DNA of 49,707 bases from Nocardioides sp. J54 (GTDB taxonomy: Bacteria > Actinomycetota > Actinomycetes > Propionibacteriales > Nocardioidaceae). The position numbers were made by a program, and so were the translations under genes. Positions within the stretch are counted from its first letter, which is position 1; every line of letters starts with the position of its first letter. The stretch is taken from assembly GCF_000519005.1 (NCBI RefSeq), contig NZ_JAER01000032.1:1-49707 (forward strand), in the 5' to 3' direction. Under the pieces are notes generated by a model, which searched no databases, was not told where the DNA came from, and saw only the letters and a program-made list of their open reading frames with translations. This document shows positions 1 through 8,023 of this stretch, piece by piece.

Positions 1-133
1 CCTCCTCACGGCGCCCTTATGGCTAGGTCACGCGCCCCGGGGACAGGCCGACACGTCCAATTCAAGACAGACCAGAGCCGTCAGTTTCGAGGCAAGTCAG
101 AACCCACCCCGGAGCACTCCCCACATCCTCACC

Positions 134-484
134 GTTTCGAGGCTCCTCGCTGGCGCTCGCCGCACCTCAACCACCGGGAGAAGGGCGTGCCGCCAGGCGG
201 ACTGTGCCACCCACTCAAGGCAACTGCGGCGCGGCAGCGCGGCGCACCGAACCGCCGGTGGTTCAGGCGCGAGGCGCCCCAGCGCCGAGCCTCGAAACCA
301 GCGGCCCCGGTGCACCGGACTGTGCCCGCACAGCCCGCCTCGCAGGCCCGGAGGTTTCGAGGCTCGGCCGCGGGCGGCCTCGCACCTCAACCACCGGGAG
401 GAACGCTCGGACCACCTACGTCAGGCGTGCCGCCAGGCGGGGTCTGGACCTGCGCAAGGCAACCGCGGCGCGGCAGCGTGGCGC
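134..484. repeat. Dispersed repeat, three copies in mixed orientation
   Basis: A motif starting GTTTCGAGGCTC and ending CCTCAACCACCGG occurs at 134-178 and 354-398 on the plus strand. A reverse-complement copy lies at about 251-298, seen as GGTGGTT...GAGCCTCGAAAC. The two direct copies are each followed by the same flank (GGCGTGCCGCCAGGCGG at 184-200 and 424-440, then a GCGGCGCGGCAGCG stretch), so about 110-130 bp was duplicated as a unit. Stretch 1-584 holds no convincing gene; open frames across it are GC-rich and resemble no family. I associate this motif with Nocardioides intergenic DNA, but that is from memory. Confidence 0.75.
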
Positions 485-499
485 CCGCGCCGAAGGCGC

Positions 500-554
500 G
501 TCGACGGATGCCCGCGGGCCGAGCGCAGCGAGCGCCCGTGCGGCTTCCGTCGAC
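500..554. repeat. Imperfect inverted repeat, possible terminator of the flavoenzyme gene
   Basis: The arms begin GTCGACGGA at 500 and end TCCGTCGAC at 554 and pair over about 20 bp with a few mismatches. The loop is GC-rich and contains GAGCGCAGCGAGCGC. It lies 31 bp downstream of the minus-strand stop at 585, so it could act as a factor-independent terminator. There is no T-run, as is usual at this GC content. Confidence 0.45.
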
Positions 555-584
555 AGGCGACACGCTCGCGCAAGTGGACCAGGA

Positions 585-1829
585 CTACCGCAGCGGATCC
601 ACGCCGCGGAGGGCGTCGGGGGTCCGGCCGGTGACGACCTGCTCGGCGAGCAGGCGGCCGGTGACCGGGCCGAGGGTGATGCCCCACATGCCGTGGCCGC
701 CGGCGACGAAGACCCGGGGGTCGCGGGTCGCCCCGACGAGCGGCAGGCCGTCGGCGGTGCAGGGGCGGGCGCCGACCCACTCGTCGTGGCGCTCGTCGAG
801 GTGGGCACCGGCCAGCAGCTGTCCGGCCTGCTCGACGAGGGCGTCGATGCGGCGCGGGTCGCGCGGGGCGCCGACGTCGCGGAACTCCATCATCCCGGCG
901 ATCCGCAGCCGGTCGCCGACGGGCGTGCAGGCGACCCGCTGGGTCGGGAAGTAGACCGGGCCGCGCGGGAGCTCGTCGATGTCGACGGTGAAGGAGTAGC
1001 CGCGACCGGCCTGGATGATCCGGCGCACGCCGTACTGGCGGGCGTCGCGGTCGAGCCAGGCGCCGGTCGCGAGCACGACGGCGTCGTACCGGTCGTCGCC
1101 GACGAGAACCCCGGTCGGCGTCGTGGTGACGGCGCGGTCGCCGGCGTCCTCGATGATCGTGCCGCCGCGGGCGCGCACGGAGGCGGCGAGCGCGGCGACG
1201 AAGGCGGGCGGGTTGATGAACCGCTCGTCACGGATCCGGATTGCGGTGCCGACCTCCTCGGACAGCGCCGGCTCATCCTTGCGTGCCACGTCGCCGTCGA
1301 CGACGTCGAACGCGACCCGCTGCCCGCTCGCCTCGATGTGCTCGAACTCCTGCAGCAGCGCCTGGCTGTCCTCGGCGGTGCGGAAGGCGGCGGTGAACGG
1401 GTTGGCCGCCATCGTGCGCGCCTCGACGCCGCCGCGCTCGAGCTGGTCGAACGCGTCGAGAGCCCCGTTGTTGAGCGGGATCAGCGCCTGCATCGACCGC
1501 TGCCAGTGCCGCTGCGTGCAGTGCAGCGCGAACTGGGCGAGGAAGCGCAGCAGCCGCGGGTCGGTGGTCAGCGGCACGTAGACCGGGGACTTCGGGCTGA
1601 GCACCGCGCGCAGCCCGTAGCGCAGCACCGACGGCTCCGCGAGCGGCACCGCGATGCTCGGCGTCAGCCAGCCCGCGTTGCCCCAGCTCGAGCCCGCGGC
1701 GACGGCGGACTTCTCGATCACGGTCACCTGCACCCCGCGCTCCTGGAGGAACCAGGCGGTGGAGAGGCCCACCATCCCGGCGCCCAGCACGGCCACGTGG
1801 TCAGGGGCAGGCACACGGTCTGTGGTCAT
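585..1829 (-). CDS. FAD-dependent D-amino-acid dehydrogenase-like oxidoreductase (DadA/DAO family)
   Basis: 414 aa. A Rossmann FAD motif (GAGMVG, residues 16-21) near the N-terminus is followed by VTVIEK, where a glutamate normally binds the ribose of FAD. The C-terminal half has GARPCTADGLPLVG and the GGHGMWGITLGPVTG segment typical of the DAO/DadA fold. Such enzymes oxidise D-amino acids or N-substituted glycines to 2-oxo acids and pass electrons to quinone or oxygen. The start at ATG 1829 is preferred because the FAD motif follows directly; an in-frame upstream start at 1892 would add 21 residues without family character. Length is close to E. coli DadA (432 aa). The exact substrate cannot be read from sequence. 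It is the leftmost gene and has no obvious operon partner. Confidence 0.85.
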   Translation of the reverse strand: MTTDRVPAPDHVAVLGAGMVGLSTAWFLQERGVQVTVIEKSAVAAGSSWGNAGWLTPSIAVPLAEPSVLRYGLRAVLSPKSPVYVPLTTDPRLLRFLAQFALHCTQRHWQRSMQALIPLNNGALDAFDQLERGGVEARTMAANPFTAAFRTAEDSQALLQEFEHIEASGQRVAFDVVDGDVARKDEPALSEEVGTAIRIRDERFINPPAFVAALAASVRARGGTIIEDAGDRAVTTTPTGVLVGDDRYDAVVLATGAWLDRDARQYGVRRIIQAGRGYSFTVDIDELPRGPVYFPTQRVACTPVGDRLRIAGMMEFRDVGAPRDPRRIDALVEQAGQLLAGAHLDERHDEWVGARPCTADGLPLVGATRDPRVFVAGGHGMWGITLGPVTGRLLAEQVVTGRTPDALRGVDPLR

Positions 1830-1920
1830 GGCCCCAGCGTGACCCGACCGCTGGCGCACGGCGTTGTCCGGATCCGACAAGGTCCTCCGCACTCGTTGTG
1901 CTGGCCGGACAACAGGATCG

Positions 1921-2106
1921 TCAGACCGCGCCGACCTCGGCCCGCAGCGCCCGCGCTACGGCGCGGAAGGTGACGACGGTCGCCGGGCACGGCGCCCAGT
2001 ACGGCGTCGAGGCCGCCTCCTGGGCGCCCAGCTCCTCGTACTTGCGGGCGATCCGCAGCAGCTCCGCCTGCAGGTCCGGTGCGGTGGCCCCGGTGGTGGT
2101 GTCCAT
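1921..2106 (-). CDS. Small hypothetical protein (61 aa)
   Basis: A 61-residue frame starts at ATG 2106 with a good ribosome binding site (GGAGG about 9 bases upstream). The product is amphipathic and helical, with the stretch LLRIARKYEELGAQEA near residue 16 and two cysteine/aromatic positions in YWAPCPATVVTF. I recognise no domain. It lies between the LysR gene and the flavoenzyme gene, both also on the minus strand; 91 bp separate it from the flavoenzyme start. The Shine-Dalgarno sequence and protein-like composition are the support for it being real. Confidence 0.6.
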   Translation of the reverse strand: MDTTTGATAPDLQAELLRIARKYEELGAQEAASTPYWAPCPATVVTFRAVARALRAEVGAV

Positions 2107-2261
2107 GTCGTCCCGCCCTCCTCGCCTCGTTGCCAGGGATCCAGTGCACCTCGCTGGGACGGGCGGACGCGTCAGCAGGACTACCCATTCGGCTACGCAT
2201 CCGCACATCCCGGGCGGCAGGGGTGGAGCCACCCACCACCCACGCCGGTGAGGCACCCGGG

Positions 2262-3149
2262 CTACAGCTCCGGGTCCTCGATTGCGGCAACCAGGCCGGC
2301 CTCGCGGTCGCGGACCGTGACGGCCGCGTCGAGGAACGCGCGTGCCAGCGGGCTGGGCTCCGCTGCCGGCAGGGCCACGGCCAGCGTCGACCGCGGGGCG
2401 TCGACGATCGGGACGAACCTCAGGTCCGGGTGTCCGCCGTACCGGGCGGCGGCTGCGACCGTCACCGACACCGCCCGTCCGGACGCAACGAGGATGCCCT
2501 CCTCGATGACCGAGGTGTGGTCGAGGAGGACTGCCGGCGCCTCGTCGCGAAACCCGGCGAGCTGCCAGAACGCCCGGTAGGCCGCGTCCTCCGTGCGCGA
2601 CACGGTGATCGGCTCGTCGAGGACCTCGGCGACGCTGACCCGGTCGCGCTCGGCGAGGCAGTGGCCGGCGGCGACCGAGACGACCAGCGGCTCGGTGAAC
2701 AGCGGCACCACCTCCATCCCGGGCAGTGTGGCCGGCACCCGGACGAACGCCACGTCGGCGGAGTGGTCGAGCAGGCCGGCGGAGGGGTCGGTGAGCAGGT
2801 GCTCGCGCATCTCCACCTCGACGTCGGGGAGCCGCTCCTCCAGCTCGCGCAGGATCGGGCTGGTCAGCTCGAGCGCCGCGGCCGGGCACGAGCCCACGCG
2901 GAGCACCCCCTGCTCCGCGCGGGCCGCGCTCGTGGTCCGGGCGACCGCCCGGTCCCACGCCTCGACCGTCGCTCGGGCACCCTCGAGCAGGGCGCGGCCG
3001 GCGGCGGTGAGCTCGACGCTGCGGGTGCTGCGGCGGAACAGGGTCGCGCCCAGCTCCTCCTCGAGCTCCTTGACCTGGCGGCTCAGCGCCTGCTGCGCGA
3101 CGTAGAGCCGCGCGGCAGCCCGGCTGAAGTGCAGCTCTTCAGCCACCAC
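2262..3149 (-). CDS. LysR-family transcriptional regulator
   Basis: 295 aa from the first canonical start (GTG 3149). The N-terminus AEELHFSRAAARLYVAQQALSRQ is the LysR winged helix-turn-helix, followed by the linker LGATLFRRSTRSVELTAAG and a substrate-binding domain to the C-terminus. The start is odd. LysR proteins normally carry about 12-15 residues before this point (helix 1), and the frame does encode a matching stretch, HVRKLRQFIVVAEEL. No ATG, GTG, TTG or CTG exists between the upstream in-frame stop at 3195-3197 and 3149. Either helix 1 is lost or translation starts at an ATC (for example 3186-3188). The target is unknown; the nearest genes are the small protein and the flavoenzyme downstream on the same strand. 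Confidence 0.88.
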   Translation of the reverse strand: MVAEELHFSRAAARLYVAQQALSRQVKELEEELGATLFRRSTRSVELTAAGRALLEGARATVEAWDRAVARTTSAARAEQGVLRVGSCPAAALELTSPILRELEERLPDVEVEMREHLLTDPSAGLLDHSADVAFVRVPATLPGMEVVPLFTEPLVVSVAAGHCLAERDRVSVAEVLDEPITVSRTEDAAYRAFWQLAGFRDEAPAVLLDHTSVIEEGILVASGRAVSVTVAAAARYGGHPDLRFVPIVDAPRSTLAVALPAAEPSPLARAFLDAAVTVRDREAGLVAAIEDPEL

Positions 3150-3231
3150 GATGAACTGGCGGAGCTTGCGGACGTGGATGTCGATGATCGGATGCTAGTT
3201 CCCGACCGCGGCGTACGGCGACGGCGGCGGC

Positions 3232-4512
3232 TCAGGTCCGGTAGACCTCGAGGTCCCACAGCGAGATGCCGTACCACGTCGCGCGGGTCACCCCGACGAC
3301 GCGGACGTGCCGAGCGGTCGTCGCCGGGAACCGGACCGTGTCGTGCCCGCCGTCGCTGTTGATGGTCGACCACACCGTGCGCCACGTGCGACCGTCGTCC
3401 GAGACCTCGACGCGGTAGGCACGGGCCCAGGCGTCCTCCCAGTTCAGCTCGAGGCGCCGGACGGTCTGCCGGGAGCCGAGGTCGACGGCGAGCCACTCAC
3501 CGTCGCGCCAGTGGTAGCTGGCCCAGCGCGCGTAGGGGTCCCGGTCGATCGCGCGCGAGGGCGCCAGCCCGCTCTCGGTGGACGAGGCCGTCACCAGGCG
3601 GCCGGCGGCGAGGTCCTTGCCGTTGAGCTTCTCGTGGACCATCTGCGCGACGGCGTCCATGCCCGAGCGCAACGGGTGCCAGGAGACGGCCTTGAACAGG
3701 TTGACCCAGCCGCCCTGCACCCAGGCGTCGTCACCGGCACACGCGTCGTGGCCGAGGGAGGCGCCGTACACGTCGACGAACTCGACGCCCTGCCGCGCCG
3801 CGACGCGCGCCATCGCCTCGTTGAGCTTGCGCAGCAGCCCGTCGGCCCACGCGATGTCGCCCCTGGCCAGCGGCACGTCGGGGCACGGGATGCCGTTGGC
3901 GGGCAGCAGCCGGAGGGGGCCGACGTACACGACCCGGGCGCGGGGCGAGCGCTCCCTGATCGCCTCCAGCACCCGGGCGACGCGAGCGCCGGTGCGCGGG
4001 ATGATCGCGGCGAGGGTGTCGACGCCGTCGACGGTGAACTTCCGCTGGCACGGGTTGCCGTCGGGGTCCGCCGACGCGAGGTCCGGGCACTCCCCGATGA
4101 TCGTCCCGAAGAAGCTCTCGTCGTTGCCGCCGATCCCGATCGTCACCAGGTCCGTGTCCGGTCGCAGCGCGTCGAGCTGCGGCGCGACCGTGGTGCCGAG
4201 CCCGGCGGGCGGCGCGAAGCGCCCCTCCATCGCGGTCGTGTCCGCCGCACTGCAGGAGACGTCACGGAACCCGGTGTCGTAGATGCCGAGCTTCACGGCC
4301 AGCGTGCTCGGGTAGTTGTTGGTCGACCGTACGCACGGCACGTCGGCGAAGAACGGGACCAGGGGACCGGCCGTGAACGAGTCACCGAGCGCGACATAGT
4401 TGCGGATGCCGGGCTCCGGCACGTCGTACGCACGGGCCGGTGCGGCGGTCGTGACGGCCGCCAGCGGCGCGGCGAGCAACGGGACGAGCAGGCTGGTCAG
4501 GATGCGACGCAC
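3232..4512 (-). CDS. Secreted SGNH/GDSL hydrolase with C-terminal F5/8 type C (discoidin-like) domain
   Basis: 426 aa. A Sec signal peptide (MRRILTSLLVPLLAAPLAAV, cleavage near ARA28-YD) leads to an SGNH esterase/lipase domain. Block I GDSFTAG contains the nucleophile Ser45, block III is GIGGND (128-131) and the catalytic His is H279 in SWHPLRSGM. Six cysteines (60, 87, 142, 155, 210, 258) suggest the disulfide-bonded secreted lipase type known from Streptomyces. Residues about 303-426 form a discoidin/F5/8C fold (ASSTESGLAPSRAIDRDPYA, then WLAVDLGS) likely to bind carbohydrate. It probably deacylates lipids or polysaccharides outside the cell. The start is GTG 4512 with GAGGGAGAA just upstream. 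Confidence 0.9.
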   Translation of the reverse strand: MRRILTSLLVPLLAAPLAAVTTAAPARAYDVPEPGIRNYVALGDSFTAGPLVPFFADVPCVRSTNNYPSTLAVKLGIYDTGFRDVSCSAADTTAMEGRFAPPAGLGTTVAPQLDALRPDTDLVTIGIGGNDESFFGTIIGECPDLASADPDGNPCQRKFTVDGVDTLAAIIPRTGARVARVLEAIRERSPRARVVYVGPLRLLPANGIPCPDVPLARGDIAWADGLLRKLNEAMARVAARQGVEFVDVYGASLGHDACAGDDAWVQGGWVNLFKAVSWHPLRSGMDAVAQMVHEKLNGKDLAAGRLVTASSTESGLAPSRAIDRDPYARWASYHWRDGEWLAVDLGSRQTVRRLELNWEDAWARAYRVEVSDDGRTWRTVWSTINSDGGHDTVRFPATTARHVRVVGVTRATWYGISLWDLEVYRT

Positions 4513-4641
4513 GGGTTCTCCCTCGCAGGGTGGACGGGCCCGACGAGTCTCGGTCCCGCCACCCTGCCGGGGGAAACACCTGATCCGGCGTGATAGACAA
4601 CCTCTCCGTTGTGGATCAGTGGTGGCTGCCGCGGCCTGCCG

Positions 4642-5868
4642 TCAGTCCCACTCGAGCGGCAGGCTCTGCAGCCGCAGCTGGCCACCCCGCTCGGTGAGCT
4701 CGACGCCCTCGGTGAGCCGGTAGTCCGGGATCACCTCGTGCCAGGCCTCGAGGGCGATGACGAGCTCGGCCCGGGCGAGGTGCATGCCGATGCAGCGGTG
4801 CACGCCGGCGCCGAAACCGAGGTGGTGGTTGAGGTTCTCCCGGTCCATGTCGAAGGTGTCGGGGTCCGCGAACTTCCGGGGGTCCCGGTTGGCCTGGGCG
4901 AGCCCGAGCCACACCATGTCGCCCTTGTTCATGGGGCAGCCGAGCACCTCACGGTCCTCGGCGACCATCCGGCCGTCCTGGATGATCAGCGAGTAGAGGC
5001 GGATCGCCTCCTCGATGAACTTCGGCCACAGGCCGGGGTCCGCGACAACTCGCTTGCGGTCCTCGGGGTGCGTGGCGAGGTGGTGGAAGAGGTAGCCCAG
5101 CGCGCTGCGGGTGGTGTCGAGGCCGGCGACCATCAGCGTCATGCAGATGGTCAGGACCTGCTCGCGCTCGAGCGGCTGGTCGTCGATCGTCACGCTGAGC
5201 AGCCGGCTGACGAGGTCGGTCTCCGGGTCGCCCGGGTTCTTCTGGCGCTCCTCCACGGCCTCGGCGAAGTAGGCCATGATCGCCTCGACCGCCTTGCCGG
5301 AGGCCTCGATCTCCTCCGGCGTCGAGGCGAAGAAGCCTCCGAAGATCGCCTCGACGTGCGGCAGGAACATCTCGCCGTCCTCCACCGGGAGGCCGAGCAG
5401 GGCGAGGAACAGCTCCGTGGGGTAGATCATCGCGAAGTCGACGCCGAGGTCGACCGACTTGTCGGGGCGGGCGGCGATCGAGGCGACCAGCTCCCTGGCC
5501 CGCTGCCGCGCCAGCGGCTGCAGCCGCTTCACCGCCGCGGGCGAGAAGAACGGGTTGAGCACCCGGCGCAGCTTGTTGTGCTCCGGCGGGTTCAGCGAGT
5601 TCGGCAGCAGCGGCGTCGTCATCGTCGGGTCGAACGCGTTCACGCAGTCGTTGACGAGCGTGTCGTGCTCGCGCAGCAGGGCCGTGACGTCGTCGTACCG
5701 GCTCACCATGAGGAAGCCGTGCTCGGTGCTGTCGTTCCACACCGCCGGCCCCAGCTCGCGCTCGGCGTTGAGCAGCTCGTAGGTCTCGAACGCAGGGCGG
5801 TCGAGCCGGTAGTCGGTGTGGGCGACCGGGCAACCGCCCAGGTCGGTGCGCTGCTGCGAGGGCCTCAT
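4642..5868 (-). CDS. Cytochrome P450
   Basis: 408 aa, the usual length of a soluble bacterial P450. The I-helix oxygen-activation motif AGLDTT is at 248-253, the K-helix ExxR at E287-R290, and the haem loop GFGAGVHRCIG at 351-361 with Cys359 as the thiolate ligand. The ATG start at 5868 has GGAG six bases upstream. It needs a ferredoxin partner, and none is encoded nearby. Substrate is not predictable; the general look (NPPEHNKLRRVLNPFFSP) is like actinobacterial steroid, fatty-acid or terpene hydroxylases. It follows a well-formed promoter overlapping a palindrome (see 5911-5940), so it is probably regulated on its own. Confidence 0.95.
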   Translation of the reverse strand: MRPSQQRTDLGGCPVAHTDYRLDRPAFETYELLNAERELGPAVWNDSTEHGFLMVSRYDDVTALLREHDTLVNDCVNAFDPTMTTPLLPNSLNPPEHNKLRRVLNPFFSPAAVKRLQPLARQRARELVASIAARPDKSVDLGVDFAMIYPTELFLALLGLPVEDGEMFLPHVEAIFGGFFASTPEEIEASGKAVEAIMAYFAEAVEERQKNPGDPETDLVSRLLSVTIDDQPLEREQVLTICMTLMVAGLDTTRSALGYLFHHLATHPEDRKRVVADPGLWPKFIEEAIRLYSLIIQDGRMVAEDREVLGCPMNKGDMVWLGLAQANRDPRKFADPDTFDMDRENLNHHLGFGAGVHRCIGMHLARAELVIALEAWHEVIPDYRLTEGVELTERGGQLRLQSLPLEWD

Positions 5869-5910
5869 GGATAGCTCCGTCCGGAAGTGGGCTGCGTTAC
5901 ATTGGGTGAG

Positions 5911-5940
5911 ATCCTGCGCACAATAAGAATGATTGTCAAC
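5911..5940 (-). promoter_or_regulatory. P450 promoter overlapping a Fur/Zur-like palindrome
   Basis: Read on the minus strand: TTGACA (5939-5934), 17 bases, then CAGGAT (5916-5911), a good sigma-A type promoter for the P450 gene starting at 5868. An AT-rich imperfect palindrome ACAAT...ATTGT (5920-5936) starts inside the -35 and fills most of the spacer. TGACAATCATTCTTA matches 11 of 14 defined positions of the 7-1-7 Fur-family pattern TGATAAT-N-ATTATCA. It stands out from the surrounding GC-rich DNA. The promoter reading is solid; the identity of the regulator is a guess. Confidence 0.6.
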
Positions 5941-5999
5941 GGCCCTCCGCGAACTCGGTCGAGAATGCGACGCCCGTGCCCCCTGTCCAGGAGCTGCCA

Positions 6000-6305
6000 G
6001 TGGACCTGACGAACGTCGTCCGCGAGCTCGGTGACGACCTCGCCCTACTGGTGACCCTCACCGCCCCTGCAGGTCTGGTGCTCGTCCTCGTCCGGGCTCG
6101 GGTGCTCCGTCGCCGCGGTAGCGCCACGGCCGTCGCCGACGCCGTCCTCGAGGCTGGCCTCCTGGGGTGGGCGCTGGCGGTCGCGAGCGTGACGCTGACC
6201 CCGAAGAACTACGTCGAGCTCGTACCCGGCTCGCCCGTCGACTGGCGGTGGTGGTCCAGCGACCTATCGTACGAACCGCACCAGACCGGCTCCGCAGACC
6301 CCTGA
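6000..6305 (+). CDS. Small membrane protein, VanZ-like, probably truncated
   Basis: 101 aa from GTG 6000, which has AGGAG seven bases upstream. Two hydrophobic segments (LALLVTLTAPAGLVLVLV about 13-30; LLGWALAVASVTLT about 62-75) are followed by PKNYVELVPGSP, which resembles the VanZ-family pattern of a membrane helix ending in VTL.P and then N.VPF. VanZ proteins continue for 80 or more residues with further helices. Here the frame ends after a short polar tail, so this is either a truncated relative or an unrelated small membrane protein. It diverges from the P450 gene and converges on menB. Confidence 0.5.
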   Translation: MDLTNVVRELGDDLALLVTLTAPAGLVLVLVRARVLRRRGSATAVADAVLEAGLLGWALAVASVTLTPKNYVELVPGSPVDWRWWSSDLSYEPHQTGSADP

Positions 6306-6330
6306 CCGGCGGACGCCGGCCAGCGGCGGC

Positions 6331-7275
6331 TCAGTAGTACCAGGGGTACGGCGACCAGTCGGGCTCGCGCTTCTCGAGGAACTGGTCGCGGCCCTCCTGC
6401 GCCTCGTCGGTCATGTAGGCGAGGCGGGTGGTCTCGCCGGCGAAGAGCTGCTGGCCGACGAGGCCGTCGTCGAGGAGGTTGAAGGAGTACTTGAGCATCC
6501 GCTGGGCGGTGGGGCTCTTGCCGTTGATGATCCGGCCCCACTCCAGCGCGGTCGCCTCGAGCTCGTCGTGGGGGACGGCGCGGTTGGCGGCGCCCATGCG
6601 GACGGCGTCCTCGGCGTCGTACTCCTGGCCGAGGAAGAAGATCTCGCGGGCGAACTTCTGGCCGACCTGGCGGGCGAGGTACGCCGAGCCGTAGCCGCCG
6701 TCGAAGGAGCCCACGTCGGCGTCGGTCTGCTTGAAGCGGGCGTGCTCCTTCGACGCCAGCGCGAGGTCGCAGGTCACGAAGAGGCTGTGGCCGCCGCCGG
6801 CCGCCCAGCCGGGGACGACGCAGATGACGACCTTCGGCATGAAGCGGATCAGCCGCTGGCACTCGAGGATGTGCAGGCGGGCGAGCTTCGCCTTGTCGAT
6901 GACGCTCGGCTCCTCGGCGCCGGTGTCGTCGGCGCCGATCTCCTTGTCCTCGTACTGGTAGCCGGCCTTGCCGCGGATGCGCTGGTCGCCGCCGGTGCAG
7001 AAGGAGCGCTTGCCGTTCTTCGGGCTCGGGCCGTTGCCGGTGAGCAGGACGCAGCCGACGTCCGCCGACTGGCGCGCGTGCTCGAGCGTGCGCAGGAGCT
7101 CGTCGACGGTGTGCGGCCGGAAGGCGTTGAGCACGTCCGGGCGGTCGAACGCGATCCGGACCGTGCCGTGCGCCTTCGCGCGGTGGTAGGTCAGGTCGGT
7201 CAGGTCCTCGAAGCCCGGGACGACGTCCCACTGGCTCGCGTCGAACGTCTCGCTCACACCCTCGATCGCACTCAT
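6331..7275 (-). CDS. menB: 1,4-dihydroxy-2-naphthoyl-CoA synthase (MenB)
   Basis: 314 aa crotonase-fold enzyme that cyclises O-succinylbenzoyl-CoA in menaquinone synthesis. Visible signatures are FCTGGDQRIRGKAGY (substrate loop), VPGWAAGGGHSLFVTCDLALAS (oxyanion hole) and the highly conserved DVGSFDGGYGS with the catalytic Asp/Ser region. The length fits actinobacterial MenB, which is longer than the E. coli form because of the N-terminal extension and the insert DKEIGADDTGAEEPS. Start is ATG 7275; TAGGTT lies eight bases upstream, suggesting a leaderless transcript. No other men genes are in the window. The mRNA converges with the small membrane gene ending at 6305, 25 bp away. Confidence 0.95.
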   Translation of the reverse strand: MSAIEGVSETFDASQWDVVPGFEDLTDLTYHRAKAHGTVRIAFDRPDVLNAFRPHTVDELLRTLEHARQSADVGCVLLTGNGPSPKNGKRSFCTGGDQRIRGKAGYQYEDKEIGADDTGAEEPSVIDKAKLARLHILECQRLIRFMPKVVICVVPGWAAGGGHSLFVTCDLALASKEHARFKQTDADVGSFDGGYGSAYLARQVGQKFAREIFFLGQEYDAEDAVRMGAANRAVPHDELEATALEWGRIINGKSPTAQRMLKYSFNLLDDGLVGQQLFAGETTRLAYMTDEAQEGRDQFLEKREPDWSPYPWYY

Positions 7276-7283
7276 GGCACCTG

Positions 7284-7289
7284 AACCTA
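7284..7289 (-). promoter_or_regulatory. -10 box of a leaderless menB transcript
   Basis: TAGGTT on the minus strand, 8 bases before ATG 7275. There is no Shine-Dalgarno sequence between them, so the RNA would begin at or next to the start codon. Confidence 0.5.
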
Positions 7290-7515
7290 GGGCATCAGCG
7301 GGCTGCCTCCCGAGCGGGGCTTGACCTGCGCTTCCACGAGTCGCGCGTCCTGCCGACGAGGATCCTCTTTCGCGCCGCGAGCCGGTGCACGAGCCGCGCG
7401 GCGCACGGCCGAAGGCGGCGCTGGACCGGGAGATCGGCCCGGCCCTGGCCGGCTCAGGCAGGGCCGTCCGGCGCCGTGCTGGAATAGCGCGCCCCTGCGT
7501 GGTCTTGTTGGAGCC

Positions 7516-7962
7516 ATGACACTTCAGGGCGAGTACGAGCCGAGCCAGTGGCAGTGGGTCCGCGACCAGGTCGAGCAGTACGAGAAGTCCGGCGGCCGCG
7601 AGGCGAACACGCTGCGCGGCTCGAAGGACCGCATCGTCGTGATCACCTCGGTGGGCTCGAAGTCCGGCAAGCTGCGCAAGAACCCGGTCATGCGGGTCGA
7701 GAAGGACGGCGTCTACGTCGCCGTCGCCTCCAAGGGCGGCGCGGACGAGAACCCGAGCTGGTACGCCAATTTCCTCGCCCACCCGCTCGTCGACCTGCAG
7801 GACGGCCCGGAGCCGAAGCCGTACAAGGCACGCCTGGTCGAGGGTGACGAGCGCAGCAAGTGGTGGGCGCACGCCGTCGCGACCTGGCCGACCTACGCGG
7901 AGTACCAGGAGAAGACCGACCGGGAGATCCCGGTGTTCGTGCTCGAGCCGGTCACCGACTGA
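7516..7962 (+). CDS. Nitroreductase-family deazaflavin (F420)-dependent oxidoreductase
   Basis: 148 aa, the normal size for the Ddn/FDOR split-barrel family. Recognisable parts are the N-terminal amphipathic helix, the ITSVGSKSGKLRKNPVMRVEKDG strand-turn-strand (the T-x-G-x-x-S-G-x-x-R phosphate-binding region for F420), VASKGGADENPSWYANFLAHP and the late strand DREIPVFVLEPV. Such enzymes use reduced F420 to reduce quinones, enones or nitro compounds; the physiological substrate is unknown. The start is ATG 7516. GGAG lies only two bases before it, which is short for a Shine-Dalgarno spacing. The stop lies in the first unit of a 14-bp tandem repeat. Confidence 0.9.
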   Translation: MTLQGEYEPSQWQWVRDQVEQYEKSGGREANTLRGSKDRIVVITSVGSKSGKLRKNPVMRVEKDGVYVAVASKGGADENPSWYANFLAHPLVDLQDGPEPKPYKARLVEGDERSKWWAHAVATWPTYAEYQEKTDREIPVFVLEPVTD

Positions 7963-7996
7963 GCCCCACCGACTGAGCCCCACCGACTGAGCCCCA
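7953..7996 (+). repeat. 14-bp tandem repeat with a stop codon in each frame
   Basis: The unit CCGACTGAGCCCCA is present three times in a row, followed by a partial fourth. Each unit contains TGA; because 14 is not a multiple of three, the three TGAs fall in three different frames. The first is the real stop of the F420-type gene. Confidence 0.8.
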
Positions 7997-8000
7997 CCGA

Positions 8001-8019
8001 CGGGCGCGAGGAGCGCCCG
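8001..8019. terminator. Hairpin terminator between convergent genes
   Basis: Perfect 7-bp arms CGGGCGC (8001-8007) and GCGCCCG (8013-8019) around the loop GAGGA. It lies between the F420-type gene (stop 7962, plus) and the ACT-domain gene (stop 8024, minus), so it can serve both. Confidence 0.6.
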
Positions 8020-8023
8020 TGCC

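Noticed and set aside
19..954. Arg/Pro-rich open frames in the first kilobase
   Set aside because: They cross the repeats and run antisense to the flavoenzyme gene; no protein-like character or ribosome binding site.
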